Numbered from the stretch's first letter, positions 1-9,093 are shown. The stretch: DNA of 64,000 nucleotides from Enterobacter sp. R4-368 (GCF_000410515.1 NC_021500.1:558001-622000), one strand, 5' to 3'. A program made the numbers and translations. The notes: generated by a model from the letters alone, not told the origin.

Positions 1-1
1 C

Positions 2-163
2 GCACGGCTAATTCGTCATAATATTCACCCGATGAAAGTGTCACCGGGCAATACCATTTTGTCCCAGTGCGCCGCCATCCAGAACCTGCTGGCCGGGCCG
101 TTACCGCCGTGGCTGGCGAAACGGCTGGAACGCGCTAATCCGCTGGAAGCGCGGGTGTTTTAA
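2..163 (+). CDS. nifY: NifY, C-terminal fragment
   Basis: The window starts inside this gene; only the last 53 codons and the TAA stop are present. The peptide contains HPMKVSPGNTI and ends in PLPPWLAKRLERANPLEARVF-like text, which I recognise as the NifY C-terminus of Klebsiella-type clusters. NifY is a nitrogenase accessory protein of the NifX/NifY family that binds apo-dinitrogenase and helps cofactor insertion. Its position directly before nifE, separated by an intrinsic terminator, is what is expected if nifHDKTY lies to the left outside the window. Confidence rests on the short tail plus context. Confidence 0.8.
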   Translation, partial: ARLIRHNIHPMKVSPGNTILSQCAAIQNLLAGPLPPWLAKRLERANPLEARVF

Positions 164-165
164 AC

Positions 166-189
166 CGCCCCCTGATGGGGGCGTTTTTT
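166..189 (+). terminator. Intrinsic terminator of the nifHDKTY operon
   Basis: A 7-bp perfect GC-rich stem (CGCCCCC / GGGGGCG) with a TGAT loop is followed by six T residues, directly after the nifY stop. It separates upstream nif transcription from the nifE promoter. Confidence 0.85.
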
Positions 190-209
190 GGCGTGGGCAT
201 TGCGCCAAT

Positions 210-234
210 TGTCTGTTTTGTCACAAAGCGCACA
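210..234 (+). promoter_or_regulatory. Two overlapping NifA upstream activator sites of nifE
   Basis: Two exact TGT-N10-ACA matches overlap: 210-225 and 219-234. They lie about 70 bp upstream of the start site predicted from the sigma-54 promoter, a normal distance for NifA-bound activator sites. The second site starts exactly 9 bp after the first, the same offset as in the nifU pair. Confidence 0.75.
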
Positions 235-267
235 ACACTTTTCCCTTAAAAATCAATCACTATTTTC

Positions 268-283
268 TGGCTTGCGATTTGCA
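268..283 (+). promoter_or_regulatory. Sigma-54 promoter of nifENX
   Basis: TGGCTTGCGATTTGCA has GG at 269-270 and GC at 281-282 with exactly 10 bp between them, the -24/-12 signature of RpoN promoters. It lies 36 bp upstream of the nifE start and downstream of two NifA sites. Confidence 0.85.
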
Positions 284-319
284 CCATTAACACTAACCCA
301 ACCAGAAAATGAGGTGATG

Positions 320-1693
320 ATGAAGGGGAACGACATCCTGGCCCTGCTCGATGAACCGGCCTGTGAGCATAACCATAAACAGAAATCCGGCTGTAGCGCG
401 CCAAAACCCGGTGCGACTGCCGGAGGCTGCGCCTTCGACGGCGCACAGATCACCCTGCTGCCACTTTCCGATGTGGCGCATCTGGTACATGGCCCGATTG
501 GCTGCGCCGGTAGCTCATGGGATAACCGCGGCAGCCTGAGTTCCGGCCCACGGATCAACCGGCTCGGATTCACCACCGATTTGAACGAGCAGGATGTCAT
601 CATGGGGCGTGGCGAGCGTCGGCTGTTTCACGCGGTGCGCCACATTGTCGACCGCTATCATCCGGCGGCGGTATTTATTTACAACACCTGCGTTCCGGCA
701 ATGGAAGGCGATGATATTGAAGCCGTCTGCCAGGCCGCAGCGACCGCCACCGGTGTGCCCGTGATTGCCGTTGATGTGGCCGGTTTTTACGGTAGCAAAA
801 ACCTGGGGAACCGCCTGGCGGGCGAGGTGATGGTGAAAAAAGTCATTGGCGGGCGCGAACCCGCGCCGTGGCCGGACAATACGCCTTTTGCCCCGGCGCA
901 CCGTCATGACATTGGCCTGATTGGCGAATTTAATATCGCCGGCGAGTTCTGGCATATCCAGCCGCTGCTTGATGAGCTGGGCATTCGCGTCCTCGGCTCC
1001 CTGTCCGGCGACGGGCGCTTTGCCGAGATCCAGACGCTGCACCGCGCGCAGGTCAATATGCTGGTTTGCTCCAGAGCGCTGATTAATGTCGCCAGATCGC
1101 TGGAGCAGCGTTACGGCACGCCGTGGTTTGAAGGCAGTTTTTATGGCGTTCGCGCCACTTCTGATGCCCTGCGCCAGCTGGCAACGCTCACCGGCGATAG
1201 CGATTTAATGGCGCGCACCGAACAGCTAATCACGCGTGAAGAACACGCAGCAGAGCAGGCGCTGGCACCGCTGCGCGAACGTTTACGCGGCAGGAAAGTG
1301 TTGCTCTATACCGGTGGCGTTAAATCCTGGTCGGTAGTTTCGGCACTGCAGGATCTCGGCATGACGGTTGTGGCTACCGGAACGCGCAAATCCACCGAAG
1401 AGGATAAACAGCGCATCCGTGAACTGATGGGCGATGACGCCATCATGCTGGATGAAGGCAATGCCCGCGCCCTGCTGGATGTGGTTTATCGCTGCAAAGC
1501 CGACATGATGATCGCAGGCGGTCGCAACATGTACACCGCTTATAAAGCGCGTCTGCCCTTTCTTGATATCAACCAGGAGCGTGAACACGCGTTTGCCGGT
1601 TATCGCGGCATCATTACCCTTGCCGAACAACTTTGTCAGACCCTGGAAAGCCCGGTCTGGCCGCAAACGCATGCCCGCGCGCCGTGGCAATAA
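320..1693 (+). CDS. nifE: NifE, FeMo-cofactor scaffold subunit
   Basis: NifE forms the NifEN heterotetramer in the cytoplasm, the scaffold on which the NifB-derived cluster is matured into FeMo-cofactor. The protein has 457 residues, the usual length. The conserved cysteines of the NifD/NifE family are visible at about residues 37, 62 (HGPIGCAG) and 124 ([12 protein letters not shown]), which hold the P-cluster-like [4Fe-4S] cluster. The reading frame is open further upstream, but the ATG at 320 is preferred: GAGG at 311-314 is correctly spaced and the peptide then starts [10 protein letters not shown] as in Klebsiella. An ATG at 317 is a close alternative. It is the first gene of nifENX, 10 bp before nifN, driven by the RpoN/NifA promoter above. 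Confidence 0.95.
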   Translation: MKGNDILALLDEPACEHNHKQKSGCSAPKPGATAGGCAFDGAQITLLPLSDVAHLVHGPIGCAGSSWDNRGSLSSGPRINRLGFTTDLNEQDVIMGRGERRLFHAVRHIVDRYHPAAVFIYNTCVPAMEGDDIEAVCQAAATATGVPVIAVDVAGFYGSKNLGNRLAGEVMVKKVIGGREPAPWPDNTPFAPAHRHDIGLIGEFNIAGEFWHIQPLLDELGIRVLGSLSGDGRFAEIQTLHRAQVNMLVCSRALINVARSLEQRYGTPWFEGSFYGVRATSDALRQLATLTGDSDLMARTEQLITREEHAAEQALAPLRERLRGRKVLLYTGGVKSWSVVSALQDLGMTVVATGTRKSTEEDKQRIRELMGDDAIMLDEGNARALLDVVYRCKADMMIAGGRNMYTAYKARLPFLDINQEREHAFAGYRGIITLAEQLCQTLESPVWPQTHARAPWQ

Positions 1694-1703
1694 GGAGCGT
1701 TCA

Positions 1704-3089
1704 ATGGCCGAAATTCTTCGCAGTAAAAAACCGCTGGCGGTCAGCCCGATAAAAAGCGGCCAGCCGCTGGGGGCGATCCTCGCCAGTCTGGGGTTCGAAC
1801 AGTGCATACCGCTGGTACACGGCGCACAGGGCTGTAGCGCCTTCGCAAAGGTGTTCTTTATTCAACATTTTCACGACCCGATCCCGCTGCAATCGACGGC
1901 GATGGATCCGACTTCCACCATTATGGGTGCCGATGAAAACATTTTTACCGCGCTCAATGTTCTCTGTCAGCGCAACGCCGCGAAAGCCATTGTGCTGCTC
2001 AGTACCGGCCTTTCAGAAGCCCAGGGCAGCGACATTTCGCGGGTGGTGCGCCAGTTTCGTGATGATTTTCCCCGGCATAAAGGCGTTGCGCTGCTCACCG
2101 TCAACACCCCGGACTTTTACGGCTCGCTGGAAAACGGTTACAGCGCCGTGCTGGAAAGCATGATTGAACAGTGGGTGCCTGCGCAGCCCGCCGCCAGCCT
2201 GCGCAACCGCCGCGTCAACCTGCTGGTCAGCCATTTACTGACGCCGGGCGATATCGAACTGTTGCGCAGTTACGTTGAAGCCTTCGGACTGCAACCGGTA
2301 ATTGTGCCGGATCTGTCGCTGTCGCTGGACGGACATCTGGCAAACGGTGATTTTTCGCCTGTTACCCAGGGGGGAACATCGCTGCGCATGATTGAACAGA
2401 TGGGGCAAAACCTGGCCACCTTTGTGATTGGCAACTCGCTGGGTCGTGCGGCGGCGTTACTGGCGCAGCGCAGCCGTGGCGAGGTGATCGCCCTGCCGCA
2501 TCTGATGACGCTTGCAGCCTGCGACACGTTTATTCATCGACTGAAAACCCTCTCCGGGCGCGACGTCCCCGCGTGGATTGAGCGCCAGCGCGGGCAAGTG
2601 CAGGATGCGATGATCGATTGCCATATGTGGTTGCAGGGCGCGGCTATCGCCATGGCAGCAGAAGGCGATCACCTGGCGGCATGGTGCGATTTCGCCCGCA
2701 GCCAGGGCATGCTCCCCGGCCCGATTGTCGCGCCGGTCAGCCAGCCGGGGTTGCAAAATCTGCCGGTGGAAACCGTGGTCATCGGCGATCTGGAAGATAT
2801 GCAGGATCAGCTTTGCGCGACGCCCGCCGCGTTACTGGTAGCTAATTCTCATGCCGCCGATCTCGCCGCGCAGTTTGATCTGTCGCTTATCCGCGCCGGG
2901 TTCCCGGTGTATGACCGGCTGGGAGAATTTCGTCGCCTGCGCCAGGGGTATAGCGGCATTCGTGACACGCTGTTTGAGCTGGCGAATGTGATGCGCGAAC
3001 GCCACCACCCGCTTGCAACCTACCGCTCGCCGCTGCGCCAGCACGTCGACAATACCGTTACGCCTGGAGATCTGTATGCCGCATGTTAA
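1704..3089 (+). CDS. nifN: NifN, FeMo-cofactor scaffold subunit
   Basis: NifN is the beta-like partner of NifE in the FeMo-cofactor scaffold. The product has 461 residues, the expected length. Cys44 (VHGAQGCSAF) is the conserved cluster ligand contributed by NifN. The start at 1704 follows a well-placed AAGGAG at 1692-1697 and gives MAEILRSKKP, the familiar NifN N-terminus; the open frame extends upstream into nifE but has no better start. The 3' end overlaps nifX by 14 bp, suggesting translational coupling. Confidence 0.95.
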   Translation: MAEILRSKKPLAVSPIKSGQPLGAILASLGFEQCIPLVHGAQGCSAFAKVFFIQHFHDPIPLQSTAMDPTSTIMGADENIFTALNVLCQRNAAKAIVLLSTGLSEAQGSDISRVVRQFRDDFPRHKGVALLTVNTPDFYGSLENGYSAVLESMIEQWVPAQPAASLRNRRVNLLVSHLLTPGDIELLRSYVEAFGLQPVIVPDLSLSLDGHLANGDFSPVTQGGTSLRMIEQMGQNLATFVIGNSLGRAAALLAQRSRGEVIALPHLMTLAACDTFIHRLKTLSGRDVPAWIERQRGQVQDAMIDCHMWLQGAAIAMAAEGDHLAAWCDFARSQGMLPGPIVAPVSQPGLQNLPVETVVIGDLEDMQDQLCATPAALLVANSHAADLAAQFDLSLIRAGFPVYDRLGEFRRLRQGYSGIRDTLFELANVMRERHHPLATYRSPLRQHVDNTVTPGDLYAAC

Positions 3090-3534
3090 TCGTCAGTTCA
3101 GCACCATTTGCCAGGGCGAATGGTCAATGAAAGTCGCCTTTGCCAGTTCGGATTATCACCACGTGGATCAACACTTTGGCGCCACGCCCAAGTTAGTGAT
3201 CTATGGCGTGAAAGAGCACGAGGTCACGCTGTTGCGGGTGGTGGATTTTTCTGTGCTCGCCGGACACCAGCAAGAGAAGCTCGATTGTCGCATTCACGCG
3301 CTGGAAGATTGCGTCACGCTCTACTGCGTGGCGATTGGCGAAGCGGTTTTTCGCCAGCTTTTGCAAATCGGCGTACGCGCGGTTCGCGTGCCGCACGCGA
3401 CCACCATTGCCGGGCTGTTGCAGGAAATTCAGCACTACTGGTATGACAAAGAGCAGCGCAAAAGCGCCCGCAATCCACAACGCTTCGCCCGCATGCTCCA
3501 GGAACAAACCTGGCAGGAAGAGGATGAGCGTTAG
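3076..3534 (+). CDS. nifX: NifX, FeMo-cofactor precursor carrier
   Basis: NifX binds NifB-co and the VK-cluster and shuttles cofactor precursors between NifB and NifEN. The product has 152 residues, close to the roughly 156 of Klebsiella. The N-terminal segment VAFASSDYHHVDQHFG and the central ALEDCVTLYCVAIGEAVF are typical of the NifX/NifY/NafY fold. The start at 3076 lies inside the last codons of nifN (14-bp overlap), with GGAGA at 3066-3070 as ribosome site. It is the last gene of nifENX; the intergenic region after it carries the next NifA/RpoN control region. Confidence 0.93.
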   Translation: MPHVNRQFSTICQGEWSMKVAFASSDYHHVDQHFGATPKLVIYGVKEHEVTLLRVVDFSVLAGHQQEKLDCRIHALEDCVTLYCVAIGEAVFRQLLQIGVRAVRVPHATTIAGLLQEIQHYWYDKEQRKSARNPQRFARMLQEQTWQEEDER

Positions 3535-3544
3535 CCACACGCCG

Positions 3545-3569
3545 TGTCGGTTGTGTGACAAAGCCAACA
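3545..3569 (+). promoter_or_regulatory. Two overlapping NifA sites of nifU
   Basis: TGT-N10-ACA occurs at 3545-3560 and again at 3554-3569. They lie roughly 110-120 bp upstream of the predicted nifU start site. As at nifE, the second starts 9 bp after the first. The second overlaps the left arm of a 12-bp inverted repeat. Confidence 0.72.
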
Positions 3570-3604
3570 TAAAATCGCGACACAGCGCCGGGTTTTATGT
3601 TGGC
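3563..3604. repeat. 12-bp perfect inverted repeat between nifX and nifU
   Basis: GCCAACATAAAA (3563-3574) and TTTTATGTTGGC (3593-3604) are perfect reverse complements separated by 18 bp. There is no T-run behind it, so it is not a classical intrinsic terminator. It could end nifENX transcripts, stabilise their 3' end, or be a protein site; its left arm overlaps a NifA site. Confidence 0.7.
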
Positions 3605-3644
3605 ACATTAACTTACCCCATTGAAATGCAACACTTTTCCCTTC

Positions 3645-3660
3645 TGGTATTGCTTTTGCT
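3645..3660 (+). promoter_or_regulatory. Sigma-54 promoter of nifUSVWZM
   Basis: TGGTATTGCTTTTGCT has GG at 3646-3647 and GC at 3658-3659 with 10 bp between them. It is 80 bp upstream of nifU and downstream of two NifA sites. Confidence 0.8.
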
Positions 3661-3740
3661 TGATTGTCATCACCCGCCGTTGATTGAGGCGGTGAAATGC
3701 GCCACGGCGCTTTCCGTCATCTCTCCTGGGAGCCAGGCAC

Positions 3741-4565
3741 ATGTGGAATTACTCCGAGAAAGTGAAAGATCATTTTTTTAATCCCCGTAACGCGCGGGTG
3801 GTGGAAAACGCCAACGCCGTGGGCGATGTGGGCTCGTTAAGCTGTGGCGATGCGCTGCGGCTGATGCTACGCGTGGATCCGCAAAGTGAAACCATCCTTG
3901 AAGCCGGGTTTCAGACGTTTGGCTGCGGCAGCGCGATTGCCTCCTCTTCCGCGCTCACCGAGCTGATTATTGGCCGCACGCTGGCGCAGGCCGAGCAGGT
4001 GACCAACCAGCAGATTGCGGATTACCTTGATGGCCTGCCGCCGCAAAAAATGCACTGCTCGGTGATGGGTCAGGAGGCGCTGCGGGCGGCGATTGCCCAC
4101 TACCGTGGCGAAACGCTGATCGATGAGCACGAAGAAGGCGCGCTGATTTGCAAATGCTTTGGCGTCGATGAAGGGCAAATTCGCCGGGCGGTGCTGAGTA
4201 ACGGGCTGACCACCCTTGAAGAGGTGATCAACTACACCAAAGCGGGCGGCGGCTGCACCGCGTGCCATGAAAAAATTGAACTGGCGCTGGCCGATATTCT
4301 CGCCCGGCACCCGCAGGCCGCCACTACCGTCACTGCGGAGAAAGATCCGCACTGGCAGGAGGTCGTCGATGCGATCACTGAATTACGTCCGCATATCCAG
4401 GCCGATGGCGGCGATATGTCGCTGCTTAGCGTCAACAATCACACCGTAACCGTCAGCCTTTCCGGCAGTTGCAGCGGCTGCATGATGACCGACATGACGC
4501 TCGCCTGGCTCCAGCAAAAACTGATGGAGCGTACCGGCTGTTATATGGACGTCGTGGCCGCCTGA
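3741..4565 (+). CDS. nifU: NifU, Fe-S cluster scaffold for nitrogenase
   Basis: NifU receives sulfur from NifS and builds [2Fe-2S]/[4Fe-4S] clusters for nitrogenase components. All three modules are present in 274 residues. The IscU-like N-domain has Cys35, Cys62 and Cys106. The central ferredoxin-like domain has Cys137, Cys139, Cys172 and Cys175. The C-terminal Nfu domain has the CSGC motif at 244-247. The ATG at 3741 is preceded by GGGAG. It heads a tight operon nifUSVWZM; the nifS start follows 32 bp after the stop. Confidence 0.96.
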   Translation: MWNYSEKVKDHFFNPRNARVVENANAVGDVGSLSCGDALRLMLRVDPQSETILEAGFQTFGCGSAIASSSALTELIIGRTLAQAEQVTNQQIADYLDGLPPQKMHCSVMGQEALRAAIAHYRGETLIDEHEEGALICKCFGVDEGQIRRAVLSNGLTTLEEVINYTKAGGGCTACHEKIELALADILARHPQAATTVTAEKDPHWQEVVDAITELRPHIQADGGDMSLLSVNNHTVTVSLSGSCSGCMMTDMTLAWLQQKLMERTGCYMDVVAA

Positions 4566-4597
4566 GCCACCACTTGTCAACCGATGTGGGAGAAAAT

Positions 4598-5791
4598 ATG
4601 AAGCAGGTCTATCTGGACAATAACGCCACCACCCGTATCGACCCGATGGTGCTGGAAGCGATGATGCCATTCTTAACTGAACATTACGGCAACCCGTCGT
4701 CGATTCACGACTTTGGCACCCCCTCCCGCGCCGCGCTTGAACGCGCCCGCCAGCAAGTCGCCGCGCTGCTGGGGGCCGATCACAGTAGCGAAATCATTTT
4801 CACCTCCTGCGCGACCGAGGCCACCAGCACCGCACTGCACGCCTGCGTTGAGCTGATGCCGGAGCGCCGGGAGATTATTACCACCGCCGTTGAACACCCG
4901 GCCACTCTCGCCGTGTGCGAACATCTGGAACGCCAGGGCTACCTTATCCATCGCATTGGTGTGAATGCCAGCGGCGCACTGGATATGGAACAGTATCGCC
5001 GCGCGCTGAGCACGCGTGTGGCAGCGGTCAGCATAATGTGGGCGAATAATGAAACCGGGGTGCTGTTTCCGGTGATCGAAATGGCGGCGATGGCGCAGGA
5101 ATATGGCGCGCTGTTTCACTGCGATGCGGTACAAGTGGTGGGCAAAATTCCGCTGGATATCGCCCGCACGCAGATCGATATGCTCTCCTGCTCGGCGCAT
5201 AAACTGCACGGGCCAAAAGGTGTGGGTTGCCTCTATTTGCGCCGTGGCACCCGCTTTCGTCCACTGCTGCGCGGTGGGCATCAGGAGCGCGGTCGCCGCG
5301 CCGGTACGGAGAATATCGCCGGGATTGTCGGCATGGGTGCGGCATGCGAACTGGCGCAGATACACCTGCCCGGTAGCGCGGGCATCGCCAGCCTGCGCGA
5401 TCGCCTGCAAGACGAACTGGTCAAACAGGTACCCTCAGTGATGGTGATGGGCGGCGATCAACCCCGCGTTCCCGGCACGGCGAACCTGGCGTTCGAATTT
5501 ATCGAAGGGGAAGCCATTTTACTGCTCCTTAACCAGGCGGGGATCGCCGCCTCCAGCGGCAGCGCCTGCACCTCCGGCTCGCTGGAACCGTCGCATGTGA
5601 TGCGGGCGATGAACATTCCCTACACGGCGGCGCATGGCAGTATCCGTTTTTCACTCTCGCGCTATACGCGGGAAAAGGAGATCGACTATGTAATCGAGAC
5701 GCTGCCAGCCATTATTACCCGTCTGCGCGCGCTTTCTCCCTACTGGCAGGATGGTTCTGCCCCCGCTACCTTTGCGCCGGTTTACGGCTAA
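4598..5791 (+). CDS. nifS: NifS, cysteine desulfurase
   Basis: This PLP enzyme converts cysteine to alanine and passes sulfur to NifU. The product has 397 residues. The PLP lysine is Lys202 in SCSAHKLHGPKG, and the catalytic persulfide cysteine is Cys324 in SSGSACTSGSLEPSHV, the short-loop type of class I desulfurases. The start at 4598 has GGGAG at 4588-4592 and gives MKQVYLDNNATT, the standard NifS beginning. The frame is open upstream into nifU, but those codons are not family-like. Confidence 0.96.
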   Translation: MKQVYLDNNATTRIDPMVLEAMMPFLTEHYGNPSSIHDFGTPSRAALERARQQVAALLGADHSSEIIFTSCATEATSTALHACVELMPERREIITTAVEHPATLAVCEHLERQGYLIHRIGVNASGALDMEQYRRALSTRVAAVSIMWANNETGVLFPVIEMAAMAQEYGALFHCDAVQVVGKIPLDIARTQIDMLSCSAHKLHGPKGVGCLYLRRGTRFRPLLRGGHQERGRRAGTENIAGIVGMGAACELAQIHLPGSAGIASLRDRLQDELVKQVPSVMVMGGDQPRVPGTANLAFEFIEGEAILLLLNQAGIAASSGSACTSGSLEPSHVMRAMNIPYTAAHGSIRFSLSRYTREKEIDYVIETLPAIITRLRALSPYWQDGSAPATFAPVYG

Positions 5792-5800
5792 GGCGGCGAC

Positions 5801-6946
5801 ATGTCCAGGGTTGTGATCAATGACACTACGCTGCGCGATGGCGAACAGAGCCCCGGCGTCGCCTTTTGCGCCAGCGAGAAAATCGCCATTGCCGAAGCGC
5901 TGTTTGCCGCCGGGGTGACCGCGCTGGAAGTCGGCACCCCGGCGATGGGCCGCGAAGAACGCCAGCGGATGCGACAAGTTCGCCAGCAACTGCCTGACGC
6001 CACGCTCATGGCCTGGTGTCGCATGAATACCGATGAAATCAGCCAGAGCGCCGATCTCGGCATGAACTGGGTGGATATCTCACTACCGGCTTCTGACAAA
6101 CTGCGCCAGTACAAATTGCGTGAACCGCTGCCGGTCGTGCTGGATAAGCTGGCCACGCTGATTGCGCAGGCGCGACAGCAGGGATTGCAGGTCTGTATTG
6201 GTTGCGAAGACGCATCCCGCGCCAGCGATCGGACATTAGCGGAGATTGCCCACGTCGCCCGCAACGCAGGCGCACAGCGGTTGCGTTTTGCCGATACCCT
6301 TGGCCTGCTCGACCCTTTCACCACCGCTCAGCGTATCAGCGCGCTGCGTCAAAGCTGGCCCGGTGAAATCGAAATGCACGCCCATAACGATCTCGGTATG
6401 GCGACCGCCAATACGCTGGCGGCGGTTCGCGCCGGAGCAACCAGTGTGAATACGACCGTGCTGGGCCTTGGCGAACGCGCCGGAAACGCCGCGCTGGAAA
6501 CCGTCGCGCTCGGTCTGAGCCGCTGTCTGGGTCTGGATAGCGGCGTGGATTTCACGCAATTACCGATGCTCTGCCAGCAGGTCGCCGATGCCGCCCGGCG
6601 TCCCATTGACCCACAGCAACCGCTGGTAGGCGCGCAGGTATTTACCCATGAGTCCGGCGTGCATGTCGCTGCCCTGCTGCGCGATCGCGAAAGCTACCAG
6701 GCCATTGATCCGGCGCTGATCGGCCGCGAATACCGGCTGGTGCTCGGTAAGCACTCCGGTCGTCAGGCCGTGGAAGGTGTATTTACCCGCCTGGGCTATC
6801 ACCTTAATGCCCTGCAAGTCGACCTGCTGCTGCCCGCCATTCGCCGCGTGGCGGAAAGCAGCAAACGCACGCCGCAAGACGATGAACTGATTGCGCTTTA
6901 CACCACCTTGTGTGGGTCAGGCGCCACACACCTGGCGAGGGGTTAA
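5801..6946 (+). CDS. nifV: NifV, homocitrate synthase
   Basis: NifV condenses acetyl-CoA and 2-oxoglutarate to R-homocitrate, the organic ligand of FeMo-cofactor. The 381-residue protein starts [16 protein letters not shown], the metal-binding motif of the HMGL/isopropylmalate synthase TIM barrel. It contains the second family signature [20 protein letters not shown] and a [10 protein letters not shown] motif. It lies 9 bp after nifS and 2 bp before nifW, inside the nifUSVWZM operon. Confidence 0.95.
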   Translation: MSRVVINDTTLRDGEQSPGVAFCASEKIAIAEALFAAGVTALEVGTPAMGREERQRMRQVRQQLPDATLMAWCRMNTDEISQSADLGMNWVDISLPASDKLRQYKLREPLPVVLDKLATLIAQARQQGLQVCIGCEDASRASDRTLAEIAHVARNAGAQRLRFADTLGLLDPFTTAQRISALRQSWPGEIEMHAHNDLGMATANTLAAVRAGATSVNTTVLGLGERAGNAALETVALGLSRCLGLDSGVDFTQLPMLCQQVADAARRPIDPQQPLVGAQVFTHESGVHVAALLRDRESYQAIDPALIGREYRLVLGKHSGRQAVEGVFTRLGYHLNALQVDLLLPAIRRVAESSKRTPQDDELIALYTTLCGSGATHLARG

Positions 6947-6948
6947 AG

Positions 6949-7206
6949 ATGGAATGGTTTTATCAGATCCCCGGCGTGGCTGAACTCGACAGCGCCGAGT
7001 CCTTTTTTACTTTTTTCTCCGTGCCTTATGAACCGCTCACGCTGCGCCGTTGCTGCCTGCCGGTGCTGCGCGAATTTCACCTGCGCCTGCATGATCATGT
7101 GCCGCTGCGTAATCTGCTTGAAGCTACACCCCGCGAGCCCTGGCTTCTGGCGCGCAGGCTGCTGGCGGAAAGCTACGAACACTGTACAACGGAGCCGACA
7201 TCATGA
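6949..7206 (+). CDS. nifW: NifW, nitrogenase-stabilising protein
   Basis: NifW is a small protein that associates with the MoFe protein and is linked to its protection or assembly. The product has 85 residues, near the usual 86, and starts MEWFYQIPGVAELDSAESFF, typical of the family. The start at 6949 is 2 bp after nifV; its TGA overlaps the nifZ start by four bases (ATGA), implying translational coupling. Its biochemical role is still only partly defined in the literature. Confidence 0.93.
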   Translation: MEWFYQIPGVAELDSAESFFTFFSVPYEPLTLRRCCLPVLREFHLRLHDHVPLRNLLEATPREPWLLARRLLAESYEHCTTEPTS

Positions 7207-7646
7207 AACCAAAGTATGCGTTCGGTGAGGAAGTTCGCGTTAGCCGCGCCATCCGCAACGATGGCACCATGCCGGGTTACCGGCGCGGCGATTTGCTGGT
7301 GCGTCGGGGCAGTACGGGTTTTGTCCGTGAATGGGGCACGTTCCTGATGGAAAAAGTGATTTATCAAATCCACTTTCCCGACTGCGGTTTGATTGTGGGC
7401 TGCCGCGAGCAGGAACTGCTGCCGCTTTCCGCCCCCTGGCACGCCGGGCAGTTCCAGTATGGCGATACCGTCGCCTGCCGCCACGCGCTGGCCATCGGCG
7501 ATAACATCGTGGTGGCCGCCGGAGAACAAGGCCAGATCGCCGCCACAGGCCAGGGAGACGACGCAGAGAGTTACACTGTCACCTTTTCCGGGCGCTGGTT
7601 TCAGGTTCCCGCCCGCGCCATGATTTTGCTGGAGACGCCACAATGA
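7203..7646 (+). CDS. nifZ: NifZ, P-cluster maturation factor
   Basis: NifZ assists formation of the second P-cluster of the MoFe protein. The product has 147 residues against about 148 in Klebsiella. The N-terminal YAFGEEVRVSRAIRNDGTMPG and VREWGTFLMEKVIYQIHF segments are characteristic. It overlaps nifW by four bases and nifM by four bases, so the three genes should be co-translated. Confidence 0.93.
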   Translation: MKPKYAFGEEVRVSRAIRNDGTMPGYRRGDLLVRRGSTGFVREWGTFLMEKVIYQIHFPDCGLIVGCREQELLPLSAPWHAGQFQYGDTVACRHALAIGDNIVVAAGEQGQIAATGQGDDAESYTVTFSGRWFQVPARAMILLETPQ

Positions 7647-8428
7647 TGCCGTGGGAGCGTTTCGCCCGCCGACGGTTGGCGCTGACCCGCTGGCACTGCG
7701 AGCCGGAAAACATCCCGGCATCACACCAGCAGGCATTTGACCGCGCCTGGGCGCGCCAGCGCCAGCTCGAACTGGCAGTGGTTGCCATTGCGCGCGACGC
7801 AAACGTTACTGACGAGCTGCGTAATGCCGTGGCCGCATCGCTGGCGCCGCAGCTCGATGAGTGCCCTTTTTCCTCAGCCGAACGCCAGGCAGTGATTGCG
7901 CATCATGCCCGTCTGGAAACGCAGTTTGCTGAGGTTGCACGCACAGCCCCCCTCCCGGACGAGGCGGGCGTGCTGCGCTGGTATCAGCAACATCAGGCAC
8001 AATTTATGCGCCCGGAACAGCGCTTAACCTCGCACCTGCTGCTGACCGCAGAGCAAAACCACGCCGGGATAAGAACACAGATCACCCGGTTTTATCAGCA
8101 AATCCGTGACCACCGCGCGGCCTTTCCCCGGCTGGCAGCGCGCCATTCGCACTGTCCCAGCGCGCTGGAGGGGGGGCGTCTGGGCTGGGTAAGCCGTGGC
8201 CTGCTCTTTCCGGAACTGGAAAACGCGCTGTTTGCGCTGCAAACAGATGAGGTCAGCCAGCCGGTCGAAACGGCGCTGGGCTGGCATTTGTTGTGGTGTG
8301 AACAGATCCGCCAACCGGCACTGATGGCGAAGGCAGACGCGCTGGCGAAAGCGCGGGAGTATTTGTTCCGTCAGTCCCAACAGCAGTGGCAACGCCAGTG
8401 GCTGGCGTCATTATTACAGGCGCGCTGA
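7643..8428 (+). CDS. nifM: NifM, peptidyl-prolyl isomerase for Fe protein maturation
   Basis: NifM is needed for an active Fe protein (NifH). It belongs to the parvulin-type PPIase family. The 261-residue product has a variable N-terminal region. A parvulin domain follows from about residue 130, recognisable by the LTSHLLLTAE strand, HSHCPSALEGGRLGWVSRG and the LGWHLLWCEQI end. There is no signal peptide, so it is cytoplasmic. Start ATG at 7643 overlaps the nifZ stop; a second ATG at 7646 follows immediately. A hairpin shared with convergent nifF follows. Confidence 0.93.
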   Translation: MMPWERFARRRLALTRWHCEPENIPASHQQAFDRAWARQRQLELAVVAIARDANVTDELRNAVAASLAPQLDECPFSSAERQAVIAHHARLETQFAEVARTAPLPDEAGVLRWYQQHQAQFMRPEQRLTSHLLLTAEQNHAGIRTQITRFYQQIRDHRAAFPRLAARHSHCPSALEGGRLGWVSRGLLFPELENALFALQTDEVSQPVETALGWHLLWCEQIRQPALMAKADALAKAREYLFRQSQQQWQRQWLASLLQAR

Positions 8429-8429
8429 A

Positions 8430-8459
8430 AAGCCCGGTGATCGGTTATCCGCCGGGCTT
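8430..8459. terminator. Hairpin between convergent nifM and nifF
   Basis: AAGCCCGG (8430-8437) pairs with CCGGGCTT (8452-8459) across a 14-nt loop. It sits between the nifM stop and the nifF stop and probably ends transcripts from both sides; the T-runs are short. Confidence 0.6.
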
Positions 8460-8465
8460 CAGAGA

Positions 8466-8996
8466 TTAGAGGATCAGCGGTTTGAGCGTCTCCAGCCACG
8501 CCTCGATACGTTCATCGGTCAGGTCGTACTGGTTGTCCTGATCCAGCACCAGACCAATAAAGTTATCCGCCTCAAGCGCGGACGATGAACCAAAGGTATA
8601 GCCCTCATTGGGCCAGTGGCCGACCATCTGCGCCCCGCAGCGTTGCAACGTGTCATATAACGGGCGCAGACCGCTGGCGAAATTATCCGGGTAACCCACC
8701 TGATCGCCCAGCCCAAACAACGCCACCGTTTTACCACGCAGGCTATCGCCCTGCAGTTGGGTGACAAATTCGCTCCACGACGCATCCTCGCAACCGGCAG
8801 CCAGCCCCGGCAGTTGCCCGTCACCGAGTGTCGGGGTGCCTAATACCAGCACCGGATACGAGAGAAAAGTCGCTAAGTCAGTTCGGTTGATATTGACCGG
8901 CGTATCCGCCAGCCCGCCCAGTTTCTGGTGGATCTGTTTGGCGATTTTGCGGGTCTTGCCGGTGTCGGTGCCGAAAAAAATACCAATATTTGCCAT
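8466..8996 (-). CDS. nifF: NifF, nitrogenase flavodoxin
   Basis: NifF is the FMN flavodoxin that carries electrons from pyruvate:flavodoxin oxidoreductase (NifJ) to the Fe protein. The product has 176 residues. The phosphate-binding loop GTDTGKTRKIA is at residues 8-18, and the long-chain flavodoxin features GTPTLGDGQLPG and ALFGLGDQVGYPDNF are visible. The start is taken at 8996, where AGGAG is well placed; a longer open frame upstream runs through the promoter and is rejected. It is divergent from nifLA and has its own RpoN promoter. Confidence 0.95.
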   Translation of the reverse strand: MANIGIFFGTDTGKTRKIAKQIHQKLGGLADTPVNINRTDLATFLSYPVLVLGTPTLGDGQLPGLAAGCEDASWSEFVTQLQGDSLRGKTVALFGLGDQVGYPDNFASGLRPLYDTLQRCGAQMVGHWPNEGYTFGSSSALEADNFIGLVLDQDNQYDLTDERIEAWLETLKPLIL

Positions 8997-9056
8997 AACA
9001 CACGCTCCTGTTGAAAAAGAGATCCCGCCGGGAAATGCGGTGAACGTGTCTGATAT

Positions 9057-9072
9057 TGCGAAGAGTGTGCCA
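9057..9072 (-). promoter_or_regulatory. Sigma-54 promoter of nifF
   Basis: On the minus strand TGGCACACTCTTCGCA shows GG and GC 10 bp apart (plus-strand CC at 9070-9071, GC at 9058-9059). It is about 60 bp before the nifF start codon. Confidence 0.8.
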
Positions 9073-9093
9073 GTTTTGGTAACGGGCAAAACC

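Noticed and set aside
4673..5410. Minus-strand open frame of 245 codons
   Set aside because: It is antisense to nifS with typical shadow composition and no ribosome site.
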